From NCBI GenBank assembly GCA_039654915.1, contig CM077599.1:23373501-23437500 (forward strand): 64,000 bases of DNA, read 5' to 3'. Below the pieces are notes generated by a model that had not been told where the DNA came from, did no database searches, and saw nothing but the letters and a program-made list of their open reading frames with translations. A program made the translations under genes and the position numbers. The stretch is from Aquilaria yunnanensis. Lineage: Eukaryota > Streptophyta > Magnoliopsida > Malvales > Thymelaeaceae. Positions 35,807 through 48,039 of the stretch are shown piece after piece (within the stretch, counting starts at the first letter, position 1; every line of letters begins with the position of its first letter).

Positions 35807-36709
35807 ATGAGAGACATAGTTTCTTGTTTCAACGAGAACGCCGTGAATGTGTCCAGTGCTTCATGTTCTAGCTATTCAGGCAACGCCTGTATTTCTCCGG
35901 CCCTAACCCCTTCCGTCCAGAACGCCGTTTCCAGCCTGTACAGAGTGGTCCTGTCCTCCAAGAAACAGCTCTTGCTCAGAGTCTGTTGGTGCAAGAATCA
36001 GACAGGGCAGGGCCTAAGCATTTATTTTGGCGATGACCCATCAACCAGCTTCAAGCTGAACACCAATTCCAGGATTTTCAGGAAGAAAAAGGGCACCAAG
36101 CTCATCGAATCCGACAATTCTAGGATCGAAGTCTTCTGGGATCTTTCCACTGCCAGGTACGAAACAGGGCCCGAGCCAGTTGATGGGTTTTATGTTCTGG
36201 TTATTGTCGATTCGGAAATCGGCCTAATTCTAGGCGACATGGCCGAGGAATCTGTGCTGAAGAAGATAAAGGTCAACCCTTCGGTGGCCAAAGTCAACCT
36301 AATTTCCAGGCAGGAGCATTGTTCCGGCAACACCATTTACTCGACCAAGGCGCAATTCTGCGAAACTGGGATTGTTCACGAGATTCTGATCAGATGTAGC
36401 GGAGAAACCGAAGGGCTGAAGACGCCGGTTTTGTCCGTTTCGATTGATAAGAAGACAGTGATTCGAGTGAAGAGGCTGCAGTGGAATTTCAGGGGAAATC
36501 AGACGATTTTTGTTGATGGGTTGTTGGTTGATCTGTTGTGGGACGTTCATGATTGGTTCTTCAGCCCTGCTTCTGGTTATGCTGTGTTCATGTTCAGAAC
36601 AAGAAGTGGTCTGGACAGCAGGCTTTGGTTGGAGGAGAAGTTGGTCCAGAAAGATCCAGACAGAGTTGAATTCTCATTGTTGGTCTATGCCAGTAAGAGC
36701 ACTTGTTAA
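35807..36709 (+). CDS. DUF868 family protein
   Basis: A single open exon of 300 codons. The ATG at 35807 (MRDIVSCFNENAVNV) is chosen because the family starts with this block; upstream in-frame codons lack an ATG and cross the splice acceptor. Diagnostic segments are SPSVQNAVSSLYR-like (TPSVQNAVSSLYRV), KKQLLLRVCWCKN, a GLSIYFGDD block, RIEVFWDLSTARYETGPEP, KVQFC-like KAQFCETG and WNFRGNQTIFVDG, ending with SLLVYASKS. DUF868 proteins are plant-specific, about 280-330 residues long, and have no established biochemical function. Length and motif order are normal and I see no damage, so the gene looks functional. Confidence 0.9.
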   Translation: MRDIVSCFNENAVNVSSASCSSYSGNACISPALTPSVQNAVSSLYRVVLSSKKQLLLRVCWCKNQTGQGLSIYFGDDPSTSFKLNTNSRIFRKKKGTKLIESDNSRIEVFWDLSTARYETGPEPVDGFYVLVIVDSEIGLILGDMAEESVLKKIKVNPSVAKVNLISRQEHCSGNTIYSTKAQFCETGIVHEILIRCSGETEGLKTPVLSVSIDKKTVIRVKRLQWNFRGNQTIFVDGLLVDLLWDVHDWFFSPASGYAVFMFRTRSGLDSRLWLEEKLVQKDPDRVEFSLLVYASKSTC

Positions 36710-38817
36710 TGAAATTAACTTGTTCATTTTTTTAAAAAAAAAATTGTTTGTTGGAGAATTTGAATCTCCCATTTTTCTTCTTAGTTCTCTTTCTACTTGA
36801 AGGAATTAGAGTGAATTGGATACTTAGATTCTTTGATCATGGCAGGAAGGAAAATAATATGGCCTGCTGCAGATATTCTTAACTTCTGAACTGCAGAAAT
36901 GTGAATCACAGATATTCTTAACCTCTGAGTTTCTTGGTGTTTGTTCTTCTTTTTCTTGGCCCCTCCATTTCCTGCTCTTCTTTTAACAGAAATGTATGAA
37001 GTTTATCACATTAGTTCAAGGATGTTTAGTTTTTCCTCTCTTTTTTTTTTTTTTTTTATGGAGGTAAAAATGTGAGTATATAAGTTTGGTGATTAAAGTT
37101 CAAATAATTGAAAAGCTATAGCATGAATGGGAATTGAAATGACAGGCCAGACAGACAAGCTTTTGTTGTGTTTTGAAGGGTGCCAGTGAAGATTTCCCGG
37201 AGATGTTCAGATCATGTTGATAGATATGAGGGAATATTGCTTTTGAGTTTCGCCTTACGAGGACAGAATAAAGTTAAGAATCTCCTGATGAAAATCAGTT
37301 ACATCTTGACCATGAAATTTCACAGTTTTGGAGTTTTCAAATTCAATTTCCTGGTTCGAAGTTGCTTTATAGGGTAATTGTCTTCCTGCATGCCTCATTA
37401 AGAAAAAGGTAACTTAATAACTTCTGGTTCATTGAGGTACACTGAACATACCTAACAAGATAATTTCTGTAGCAAATGTTTTTCAGGGAAACGTTAAGCC
37501 TTGATCAAATCATCATGTTTTTTTGCCATTTTTTTTTGCTTATGAAACTGTATTTCCCACCACTCAAGTTCGCAACTTTAAGGTCCCTGAGCAAATGTTT
37601 TATAAGAATGTGAGTTAGTTTGGGTAAACAAACTTTGAAGTGCCTCTCTGCTTATTACACAATTTTGGCTGTCTCTGTGTAATCATGAACAAGATCAAAT
37701 TTGTTCCTGTCACCATCTCTATAAATTTCTTTCTTTTTTTTTTTTAAAAAAGTTGTTCCTGTCAGCGCTGTTGTGGCCCAAAGTTTGGAGATCGCTAGCT
37801 AGAGCAATGGAGTATGAATCAACTTAGGTGGTCAACCTCAAGCGTAAACCTGTAACCCAAAAGCAAGTTTGAATCATCACGCATGCTGGGTTTCAATTTG
37901 TTTCTTTCAAAACTTACGTCCTTTAGGGGTTTGTCCCTTGTGTCCTAGGACCTTCCTCTAGCAATTACCAACTCATATAGGTCCACAAGCTAGAACTAGG
38001 AGGAACAAGACACTTTGGAAATGGGCACTTGACTTTCATTTTGCCCTAAAACCCTAGGCAATTTATTTGTGCTGTATATTCTGGGCAATTCGTTTGACCA
38101 CACCACCAGGATATATATATATATATATAAGGGGTAGCCCTAACATTTAGTATTTTGGCTCCACCCATGGCCTTGAACCTGTGAAATGTTAATGAGGACA
38201 ACTAAGGATGCTAATAATAACTCTCTGCTTCGGCATTATTTACACAGCTCAAAAAGAGGGAGCGACCCTTGCAGAATGTGTGATGGTGAGAATAGTGGTT
38301 GGCACGCCTGGTCCACCACTCTTATCATTTCCTTTTGTCCAATTTCCCTTTATTGATCACTTAACTTTATGTAAAATTTCAATTTGGTTACTGATGTTCT
38401 ATTGGAAGCAATTACATGACTGAACTTGAACTTATTTTGTTTGCGCATCTCCATTTTGTAAAAAATAATACATCAAATTTCCTAATTTATCGTTTTTTAA
38501 CCTAAAAGCTAGAGGTGGAGTCTCTAGGAACACATAACTTTCGTTTAAGTTGGTTATTGTAGGTCTTAAAAAGAGAAATAAAGAAAAATTGAGTCATCTC
38601 CTTGTGAGGAAAATGGCTTATGATCATACAAGTTGGATTTCATTTGCGCTCTAAGATTTTGTATCAAGGAAAAAATAGAGCAAAGTGATTTGAGTTCAAA
38701 ATTGAAGTTAGGTAATACAATTTAAAAAAAAAAAAAAAGGAATACTAATAACCCGGTTGAAAACGGGCTTGAAGTTAGAGACCGGCAGTACGCACTTAGG
38801 GAGTGCAATTTCTTTTG
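36710..38817. other. 3' flank of the DUF868 gene and intergenic DNA
   Basis: The first 200-300 bp probably hold the 3' UTR. Beyond that, no gene is seen. Simple sequences include T runs near 37041 and 37736 and an (AT)n run at about 38110-38128. Open frames are under 75 codons and lack known motifs. Confidence 0.5.
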
Positions 38818-39271
38818 GGAAAGTTACAATTACTCCCCTGAAGTTTACCCTAACTTATAGTTTGCCTCTTTATTTTTAAAAATCTACATTTTGCCCCTGA
38901 TTGTTTTATACTGTCCGATAACAACTTCTGAAATTGTAATTCAAACTATACGATAGTCATCTTTTAGTAATGTCGGTCTCTCCAATATCTTTTTTTATAG
39001 TTAATAGACATTTTAGATTATTATTTTTTCTTTTTTATAAATGCATTTTCTTCCTGTAAATGCATATTAGTATTTTTTAAAGGTTAGTTAGCTATGAAAA
39101 AATATTAAAAACTTAAAATTATTGAAACATAGTTATCAGGCAGTTTAATTTAGGGTTTCAAAAGTTATTGTTGGACACTATAAAGGAAAATAGGAGTAAA
39201 GTGTAGGTTTTTGAAAGTAAGGGGGTAAAGTGTAGGTTAGATAAAACCACAGGGGCTTTTGTAATTTACCC
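38818..39271. mobile_element. Foldback element, 454 bp
   Basis: The left end GGGAAAGTTACAATTACTCC and the reverse complement of the right end GGGTAAATTACAAAAGCCCC begin an imperfect palindrome covering the whole element (AAAAATCTACATTTTGCCCC against AAAAACCTACACTTTACTCC). Flanks ATTTCTTTT (38809-38817) and TTTTCTTTT (39272-39280) match at 8 of 9 bases, a probable 9-bp target duplication. Confidence 0.65.
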
Positions 39272-39584
39272 TTTTCTTTTTGCCTGTTTTTGATTTCTTT
39301 TCCAATTTGTCTTTTTCCTTGGTTTGTATAAGTAGCTTCTGGTGGCATTGTCAATTAATTTTGTTCCTTGATAGTTTATCAAGAATTAGATGTGTCTATT
39401 TTGCAATATTCAATTCTATCAGTTTTTGACATCAAAAGCAACATCTTTAGTTTTTGGTAATTTTTTTTAAATCTTGGTGCTTCACAGATTATTATTGTAA
39501 CAACTAATTTACACAGTTTAATTTAGACTATTTAATAACTGTGTAGAGCTTATATCATTGAATGATTGTGCCTTTTTTTTTTTT

Positions 39585-40022
39585 TGATAATTACAATTTT
39601 CCCCTAAGATTTAGATGAAATTATATTTTGTCCATTCTATTTAAAAAAATATACAATTTGCCTCCTACCTTTTTAATTTAGTTTGATGGCAACATCTAAA
39701 ATTTTAATTTAGACTGTAAGGTAATCATATTTAAGTAATTTCAATCTATATGATACTTTTTTTACAATTAATTAACATTTAAAAACTATTTTTTTCATTT
39801 ACAGAAAGAAAAAAATTGATAATTTAAAATACTCATTAGCCGTAAAAAAATAATCATACAGATTAAAATTACCAGAAAATGGCTACCATAATGTTTAAAT
39901 TAATATTTCATAAGTTTCTGTCCGATTGCATTAAAAAGATTTAGGGTAAAATATATATTTCTGAAACAGTATAAGTAAAGTGTAATTTCACTTAAATCTT
40001 AAGAGTCAAATTCTAATTATCC
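39585..40022. mobile_element. Foldback element, sister of 38818-39271
   Basis: GATAATTACAATTTTCCCCT on the left mirrors GGATAATTAGAATTTGACTC on the reverse complement of the right end. Inner blocks AAGATTTAGATGAAATTA and AAGATTTAAGTGAAATTA also pair. No clear target duplication, because the left flank is a T run. Confidence 0.6.
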
Positions 40023-41565
40023 TTAACACCTGATACACGGGGCTAGTTACCACCCTTAAGGCCATAGCAAAAAATCTAAAGGCTGTAGTGTTAGTTGAAA
40101 AAAAAAAATCAAATAAAAATTGCATGTAGGGAATCTAATTTATTGGCCAAATTAATTATTAGAGGATATAAAGTTATTTTTATATGGAATTATTTACACA
40201 CATATATACCAGGTTTAAGTGAATGACACATAAATTTTGGCTGCACGTAGCCATGTCTATGAGTTCGGATTTAGGGTTTTAATATGGATACCGTTTCGTG
40301 TACTACACCCTATAAAACTTTTTAGCTACGTCCGGTGGGCAAACCAATAGAATGGAAGATGGGTTCTCATTTTCCTTGCGGGTTTTGTACGTTCAAATTA
40401 AATGAAAACATGCATTTGCATGGGCAAACTGATTTTCAAGGTGCGAGGATATATAGACAGCTGTCTGCAGGCCAAACAATATAATGTGCTAGAAATTATG
40501 TGACCCAGAGGCTAGAGGAGGAATACCTTTTATGAAACTCTTGTCAGACAAGATGATCGGCAAAATGACAAATGACTATTGTATCATGTGGTTCGTTAGA
40601 TTTTGGGTCGTAACCTACCAGTGAGATTTGATTTTTTTTTTCTTTTTCTTGTATTCGATTTTTTTATTATATAGTAGGTATATGTAGATTAGGTAGTTAA
40701 CTAACTCTTGTCCATCGCATGATTTTAAATATTACTCCTTTCATCCTATATTCATTAGATGATTTAGTTTGGCACATAGATAAAAAAAATAAAAAAATTT
40801 ATATATTGTTTCTATTTTTTATATTAAATTTTTATATATAAATCAATAAAGTTGAACTTAGGGTTTGGTATATTTTTTTGGTTTTAGTGTACTTTTATAT
40901 TTTTAGGTTAATGAGGATGAATTGTTCTAGTATTTTTTTAAAGTGAGAGTTGTATTTTATATTTTTTAAAAAATAATATTTATTTTTTTTCATTAAAAAA
41001 TAAATTAAGAAAATTGGAAGTGAATATTAAAATAATAGTTTGAAGGATAATATGGTAAAGAATTTATTGAAATGATAATTGTACTTTATAAAGAGTTTGG
41101 TTGGTAAAGAGAGGATGATAAGGAGGCAGGTTGGTGACAAGGCTGATAGCACCAGAGAGGTTGTCGTCTCATCTTGTGCGAGAGGAGAAGACATCGAGAC
41201 AGGCGGCCACCACAACTCAGAAGCTAGCAGTTCAAGGTGAGATTGTGCGTCGGCGATGGCAGTCAAAGCATGGCGAGAGGATGATTCATTGGATCGGAGA
41301 TGGTAGACTATTGCGGGAATTGGTAGCTCATCAATGATGCAATTAAAGCGTCAGCTGGGGAGGTGGAGAAGCAATTAAACGGTGGCGGAGTGCAACTGGG
41401 GAATAAGTAAAGAAGGTGTGGAGATGCAATTAGAAGGAGAAGGCATGAATTTGGGGAAGAGGGAAGAATAGCTACTAATGGGACATCTATTAGGCATGAG
41501 AATTTGAATTTTGATGCGCTTGTTAAGGGGCCGAAAATTTTAGAGGGATGGATCTTTATACTAGG
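40023..41565. other. Intergenic DNA
   Basis: No supported gene. AT-rich to about 41090. A GC-richer patch at 41100-41480, with many GGAGAAG and GGCGA words, has short open frames but no known domain and may be captured sequence. A TACTCCTTTCATCCTATATTC word near 40734 resembles a worn Stowaway end. Confidence 0.45.
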
Positions 41566-41850
41566 GATGACAATTGGGTGGATCGGGTCAGGTTTGGGTC
41601 AGATTATTTAGGTTTGGATTTAATCGGGTTAGCATAATTTTGGGTTCAGGTCAGGTCATTTGGGTTTGGGTTGATTTCGGGTTAGCAGATTTCGGGTTCG
41701 GGTTTGGGTTGGGCCGGGTTCATTTGGGTTTGGGTTGAATACAGGTCGGGTTGCTTTCAGTCTCGGGTAATTTCAGGTTGGGTTATTCGGGTTTCGGGCC
41801 AAACTCAGGTTGATCAGTCGGGTTTATTCGGGTTACTAGACCCTAGTGTA
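41566..41850. repeat. GGGTTTGGGT-rich block, hAT-type subterminal style
   Basis: Starts TAGGGATGACAATTGGGTGG and continues with about 20 variants of GGGTT, GGGTCGGGT and GGGTTTGGGTT. A GGGATGACAAT start followed by GGGT-rich subterminal repeats is common in plant hAT elements. A matching right end is not found in the window. Confidence 0.45.
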
Positions 41851-42439
41851 TAAGTTGAAATCACTTAATTAATTCAATTTTTTTTCCCAATTTTTGTTAA
41901 AATTTAAATTAAGTAATTTGTTTTTTGGTGCAATTAATAGTATGTTCAATTAAAAAATTCATAAAAATTTTCTTAAGTATGTTTTGACAAATTTGTTACA
42001 ATATCCAACTTTTAATGTGAAATTGTTATGAATTATAAATGTAGCTCATTATTATTCTATTACTATTAGTGACTAAAATGTAAAATTTTAAAAAATTTGG
42101 GTGAAAATGTAAAAAAAATGAAAAGTTTTGGGACCCATGTTGCAATTATTATGGGTGACTGGATTGAAAATATTCAAAATTTTGGCACGTTATTACAATA
42201 TACTTAGAAGTTTATGGAGCAATGTTGTAATTTTGATAATTGCTATCCTAATCATCAAACTTACTAAATATGGAAGTTACTTGATTAGAGCAACCCAAAT
42301 ATGGAATGAAACTTATTAAATATGGACGATTTTGAATATAAAATTTAATAAATATGAATGTTCCAAACAAATGAAAGTTACTAAATATGTAAACTCCAAA
42401 TATGAGAGTGAGAGTGAGACTTATTAAATATGAAGGTAA

Positions 42440-43190
42440 TAAGGGTTAGCTGATTAGGATTTATGTGTTAAATTTAGGATAAAAGTTAGGGATAAGATTA
42501 AATGATAGGGTTTAGGGTTAGGATTGATGGTTTATATGGTTAAGTTAAGGCCAAAGTTTAGGTTTTATGGTAAAGGTTAATGTTTCAATTAAGCTTAGAG
42601 TTTGGATTTAGTGTTTAGGTATATAGTTTACAGTTAGAATTGAGAGCTTATGTTTTACGTAAAGTAAATATTTAGGGTTTTAGGTTTAGGGTTTAGAGTT
42701 AAGAGTTTAGGGTTAGGATTGATGGTTTATATGGTTAAGGCTAGAGTTTAGGTTTATGGTGAATATTAATGTTTCAATTAAGCTTAGGGTTTAGATTAGG
42801 ATTTAGATTTAGATATACAGTTTGCAGTTAGAATTAAGGGCTTCTGATTTAGGTTCAATAAATGTGTAAGGTTTTAAGGTTTAGGTTTAGGGTTTAGAGT
42901 TAGGAATTTAGGGTCAGGATTGATGGTTTATATGGTTAAAGCTATAGTTTAGGTTTATGGTAAAGGTTAATGTTTCAAGTAAGCTTAGGGTTTGGATTTA
43001 CTGTATAGGATTTAGGTTTAGATATATAGTTTACAATTAGATTTGAGGACTTGTGGTTTGGGTTAAGTAAATGTTTAGGGTTTTAGGGTATAGGTTTAGG
43101 GTTTAGAGTTAAGAGTTTAAGGATTATGGTTTTAGTAAGTTTAGGGTTTAGGGTTTAGGGTCTAACTTTAGGGTTTTTGGTGATGTTAGG
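42440..43190 (+). repeat. Telomere-like (TTTAGGG-derived) tandem array, ~197-bp period
   Basis: The word GATTGATGGTTTATATGG occurs at 42522, 42717 and 42918, giving periods of 195 and 201 bp. Each unit is built of degenerate TTTAGGG, TTAGGGTT and AGGTTTAGG words, with shared landmarks (AATGTTTCAATTAAGCTTAG, ATATAGTTTACAGTTAG). A last partial unit ends in TTTAGGGTTTAGGGTTTAGG near 43140-43162. It looks like an interstitial array in which telomere-type repeats were built into a longer monomer. Confidence 0.75.
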
Positions 43191-43225
43191 ATAAGGTAAG
43201 GATTAAAGTTGTGGTTAAGGTTTAG

Positions 43226-43572
43226 GTTTACACCCAATTTGTTTTAACTTTAGTCAATTGACTACAAAATGACTTTTTCTTATTTTTACATCTTTTTTAC
43301 TTGAAACTAATTTTAATTAAAAGCCAATATTATGTAGCTACAATAATCAATTGAAAATATAATTTTTATAATCTTACTAAATTTTTATGAATTTTTCTAG
43401 TTTCAAGTCTTAAAAAAGAAAAATTCATAAAAATTTAACAACATCTTAAAAATTTATTTTCAAATTGATTATTGTATCTACATGACATTGACTTTCAAAT
43501 GAAATTGGTTTCACGTAAAAAAGATAAAAAAGTTAAAAAAAGTTAGTTGACTTTAGACGAAACGAATTGCCC
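43226..43572. mobile_element. Small foldback MITE (possibly PIF/Harbinger-like)
   Basis: ACCCAATTTGTTTTAACTTTAGTCAA at the left pairs with the reverse complement of GACTTTAGACGAAACGAATTGCCCC at the right, followed by TTTTTTACTTGAAAC/TTTTTTACGTGAAAC and ACAATAATCAATT on both arms. TTA lies at both borders, which would fit the 3-bp duplication of PIF/Harbinger MITEs, but in this AT-rich context it could be chance. Confidence 0.55.
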
Positions 43573-44357
43573 CTTATAGTCTAAGGTTAATAAATTTAAG
43601 GTTAAGTGTATTTAAAATTAGAGGCAAATAATTAAAAAAAAATATTACATTTGTTGGTAATTAGAATATAATGAAGACAAATAAAAGAAATTAAATTGTA
43701 AATACCCTAATTTAATTGAATTAGATTTTAAATAAAGAAGAAAATTATATTAATTAAATTAAATAAAAAATAAACTTATTTAATATAATAAATTAATATT
43801 AATTTACCAATTAAATTTATCTAAAACCAAAAACCAAACCTCCAATTTGTGCGCCAAAATGAAAAGTGCAAATTTATTTGTATTACTTTGTGCGGTAAAT
43901 GAAAACTTGAAAGTAACAAACTAATAATAATAAAAAAAAAAAACAGAACCCTAAACGTTTGTTCGGCTGTTCGAGACTTTGAGTTCGATTGAGAGTGCAG
44001 CGAGTCTGCGGCAAGCGAATAAGCGACAGCTTCGGGCGTTTTCAACAAAAATGGAAACAGAGAAGAGCAACCAGTGGCACTCGCGCTTAACAGCTCAACG
44101 GCGCCGGCTATCGTCTTCGTCTCGTCGGCGTACCTCTATGTCTGTTCTGCTCCTTTCTCCTCCATTGGCTTCTCAGCTGCAATTCCTGGGAAATTCTGCT
44201 GTCTTTCTGCAGTTTTGCTGCCTTTCTTCTTCCATTGGCTTCTCAGCTGCCTTGGGTATTTGGTTGCCCTTTTCCTCACTTCTGTATTTCTAATGACTAG
44301 TTCCCTTTTGAGTTGCCCTATTATTTTGCTTACCTGCTATTTGGTTGGTGTTATTAA

Positions 44358-44883
44358 GGATTTGTCTTTCAATGAGTTATATGGAGATATACCTTTTTCA
44401 ATTTCAAAGCTGAAGCAGTTGGAAAATCTGTAATGTTCTCCCCCGAGAATCTCCTTGCTTTGCTTTCTTGACTTTGGTCTCTTGCTACATTAATTGTTAC
44501 CACTTCAAATGAATACGTAGGATTTTGAAAAACAATCAGTTAATTGGACCAATCCCTTCGACTCTGTCACAAGTTCCCAACTTGAAAGTCTTGTAAGTTT
44601 TTAGATTTTAGCCCTGTTTTATTTCCTCATGCTTCATAGATAAGCATTTTTCAACTCTTCTCACAAATTGTTACAGGGACCTAGCGCAAAATAAACTCAG
44701 TGGTGAGATACCGAGGCTTCTCTACTAGAATGAGGTCCTGCAATACCTATGAGTGTATTCATGCTCTAATTTATATTTTCACTTAGCTTATGGTCTACTT
44801 GATATACCATTATACCTAGTCAATTTTTGCTGGTCTTCTAAATTATAGTCTTGGTCAGTGGTTTGCGAGGAAATAATCTAAAG
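44358..44883 (+). pseudogene. ERECTA-type LRR receptor kinase fragment (exon-intron structure retained)
   Basis: Three exons of exactly 72 bases (44358-44429, 44521-44592, 44677-44748) and the start of a fourth (about 44859) encode successive leucine-rich repeats. The blocks are DLSFNELYGDIPFSISKLKQ, ILKNNQLIGPIPSTLSQVPN, DLAQNKLSGEIPRLLY and then LRGNN. The order, the 72-base exon size and the split leucine codon at each junction match ERECTA-family receptor kinases, which control stomatal patterning and organ shape. The copy is dead: TAC TAG AAT replaces the usual tryptophan codon, the donor after exon 3 reads ATGAGT instead of GTGAGT, and the acceptor before exon 1 is AA instead of AG. Introns are kept, so it was copied as DNA and not by retroposition. 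Confidence 0.8.
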
Positions 44884-45254
44884 TTGCAAATGGTTTCTAT
44901 AATTGAATAGAATCAGTCATCCTGTCAATTAATAGTACCTAACAGAATTTCTCAAATTTTTTGTCATTTTGACAGGGAAATTCTGTGGATTGCTTGTTGC
45001 TTTCATGTTTGATTAAATTTGGGTATTTTCATTTACTGAACCTATTGTGTTTCTCAAACTTATTATGCGTCACCTAGAAAATTGGTTAGAAGAAGAAAGA
45101 GATGGTGCCATTCTTTTTTTTTTCAACTAATGATACTAATAACTCATGGGCATGTTCTTATAATCAAATCCTGAGAAAGAATCAACTCATTGCTTAGTTT
45201 GTTTGTAATTTTCTGTGCTTCTGAAGATACTTATTTTATTTTTAATTTACAGCA

Positions 45255-47259
45255 ATGGAGTCAACAGTGGACATGTCTAGTATAAATGGAGATGATGCTA
45301 ACAATCAAGAGGCTAGAATTGGAAGTGGTTCTAAAAGAGGGAAAAACAGGACTTGGTCAACAGTTTGGAATGAGTTCGAATCCATTGATGGTGAGCTGTA
45401 TCCAGATAAGGTGAAAAGAGCCAAATGCAAACATTATAAAATAAAGGAGTACAAGGCAAATTCCACAATAGGAACAAAAAATCTTTTGCGTCATTTGAAA
45501 AAGTGTGAAAAGTATCAGAGTTCCTTAAATGGTAGTGGTAGCAATGAAGAGTCATCGCATCGAAAGTTAGATGAAGCTACCTGTAGGGAATGGCAGTGTA
45601 GAATCACAATCAAACATGGGTTACCATATTCGTATGTTGAGTATGAAGAGGTACGTGGTTACAATTCATACTTGAACCCTGATGTTAAGCATGTATGTCG
45701 AAACACTCATAAGAATGAAATTGCTAAGTTCCATAAGAAATTGGCAGAACAACTTAGATCTTTTTTGGAGAATCTTCTTGGAAGGATTTGCTTAACTCAT
45801 GATATATGAACATCACTGATTGATGAAGGGTATCTTTGTGTCACTGCACATTATGTAGACATTGGTTGGAAGTTGAGGAGTAAAGTTTTGACTTTTCTAA
45901 ATCTTGAGCCACCACATAATGCTAATATATTATATGAGAAAATATTTGGTCTCTTGAAAGAGTGGAGGATTGAGAACAAAATTTTTTCCATCACATTAGA
46001 CAATGCTAGCAACATGACTAGTATGCAGGCTTTGTTGTGTGGCCAACTCAACCTTCGAAATGGTTTGATTTGTAGAGGAAAATATTTTCATATTCGTTGC
46101 AGTGCACATATTTTGAATCTTATTGTTCAAGATGGGTTGAAGGTAGTTTCTGGACATCTAAAAAAAATCAGAGATAGTATTTTATATGTTCGTAGATCAG
46201 AAGCAAGAAGGATTAGGTTTTTTGAGTGTGCTCAAGTAGTTAGGGTAAACATTTCTAAATCATTATGGCTAGATGTACCTACCCGGTGGAATTCTACTTA
46301 TTTGATGCTTGAGAGGGCACTTGTTTATCGTTCAGTATTTTCTCAGCTGCAAATTATTGACACATGTTATGAACATTGCCTTAGTGATGTTGAGTGGGAC
46401 AAAGTTGTAAAAATGCAGCAATTTTATAGCCTTTTTATGAAATGACAACTCTCTTTTATGGTTCTGAGTATCCCATTGCGAATTTGTACTTTGAGAATGT
46501 GTGGAGAATGCAAAAGTTTATACTGGAGACATGAATAATTCGGACTTACAAATAAAAGAGATGGCACAACAAATGAATGAAAAGTTTCAGAATTATTGGA
46601 AGGATTTTTCAGCAGTTCTCTCATTTGCAGTTGTACTTGATCCTCGTTATAAGTTGGCCTTTCTCAAGTTCTGTTATGAGAAATTGGGTACTGCTCATGC
46701 TTCTAAATGGTTAGATGTTCGAGATGAACTATATTTTCTTTTCAAAGAGTATGAGGCCTGTGGTGGTGGTTCATTTCACTCATGTGAAGTTGGAACTGGT
46801 GGTGGGCAATCTTGTCGAGAAGTAAACTCAGATCTTCTTGTAAGTAGACTATTTTCCTAATATTATGCTTGCATATAATTTTTATATGTTGTAAAATACT
46901 TTCAAAATTGATAGATATATTGATGTGGATTTAGGATTTTTGCCCAAGATTCAATGGGAAGTTTTAACTTGAAGTCACAGTTTGATCTTTACTTGGATGA
47001 GCCTAGAAAGCCAATTGAGTTGAAGTTAGACGTCCTTGCTTATTGGAAAGAAAATGAAGCACGATATCCAATCATTGCACAAATGGCAAGGGACATATTG
47101 AGCATTCCTATCACAACTTTTACTTCAGAATCAACTTTTAGTATGGGTAGTAAGATTCTTAACAAATATAGGAATCGTCTTGTTCCTGATAATGTGCAAG
47201 TTTTACTAACATCTCATAACTGGTTATATTGTTACGAAGGTATGGTTTCTCTTTTATGA
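45255..47259 (+). pseudogene. hAT transposase (RICESLEEPER/DAYSLEEPER-like), broken
   Basis: An acceptor TTTAATTTACAG precedes the ATG at 45255. The parts, in order, are a BED zinc finger with CKHYK, where the second cysteine is Tyr, then RHLKKC (residues about 30-75); a DUF4413-like central region with NEGY-type text (DEGYLCVTAHYVDIGW), LDNASNM and RCSAHILNLIVQDGLK; and a C-terminal hAT dimerisation domain (QFDLYLDEP, LAYWKENEARYPII, FTSESTFSMGSKILNKYRNRL). Breaks seen are an in-frame TGA at 45807-45809 where family members have Trp, a frameshift near 46430, a second near 46500, and an unreadable join at 46835-46950 that may be a small intron. The transposase cannot be made as one chain. Confidence 0.85.
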
Positions 47260-48039
47260 TTTTTCTTTAATTTTCAATATATCATAGTTGTTGCTAATTT
47301 CTTTTTCTTTCTCAACCAACTCAGCTGAATAGTATGAATTGAAACATCTGAATGGCATAGAAGTGGAATTAGATTCATCGACCAATTCTGTTGCATCTTC
47401 TAATTTGGTGTAGAGGTAAAATTGAGTCTAGTCACTATATAGTAGTTAAGTTTTTAGTGCTTTTAGACAATAGCTTACTTGATAACTAAGGATATAACTC
47501 TATATTTTATTTTTCTATGTGTTGACACCCAATTTCGTCCGGGTTTTTTTTAAAAAATTTTTTTTAAAAAAAAAAAAAAAAAAAAAACTAATTAAAAAAA
47601 AATTATCATTATTATTATTATTATTGCTAAAAAATTTTAATTATGTTAATTAGTTTAAAATATATTTTTATTTTGAGAAGATTTGATTTAAAATAATATA
47701 TGTGTGAATATGTATGTGTTTGAAATAAAAATAAAATTTCAGGAAAAAATGAAAAAAAAATAAAAGTTTGAGGTAAAAATGACAAAATTAAGAAGTTTCA
47801 GGCAAAATTGACAAATTCTGAAAGTTCCAGGAGCATTTGGCAGTTTTTCACATAAAATTTTGAGCCTGCCGACGTTTTTGGCTCAAATTGACAGAAAACG
47901 ACAAAATTGTCAAAATCAGAAGCTTCAGGAACTTATCCAGAGGCTGAGAGACGTAAAGGACTAAAATTGTCATTTTACCAATTTAAGAGATAAGTTTGAA
48001 ATTTTTTATTAATTTATCCGTCCACAGTTCAGCTAAGCT

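Noticed and set aside
42128..42319. A 63-codon frame before the telomere-like array
   Set aside because: No domain and AT-rich composition. It is consistent with chance.
44074..44433. A 119-codon frame running into the ERECTA exon
   Set aside because: Only the last 24 residues match the LRR exon. The rest is hydrophobic translation of a repeated TTCCATTGGCTTCTCAGCTG word and crosses a damaged acceptor.
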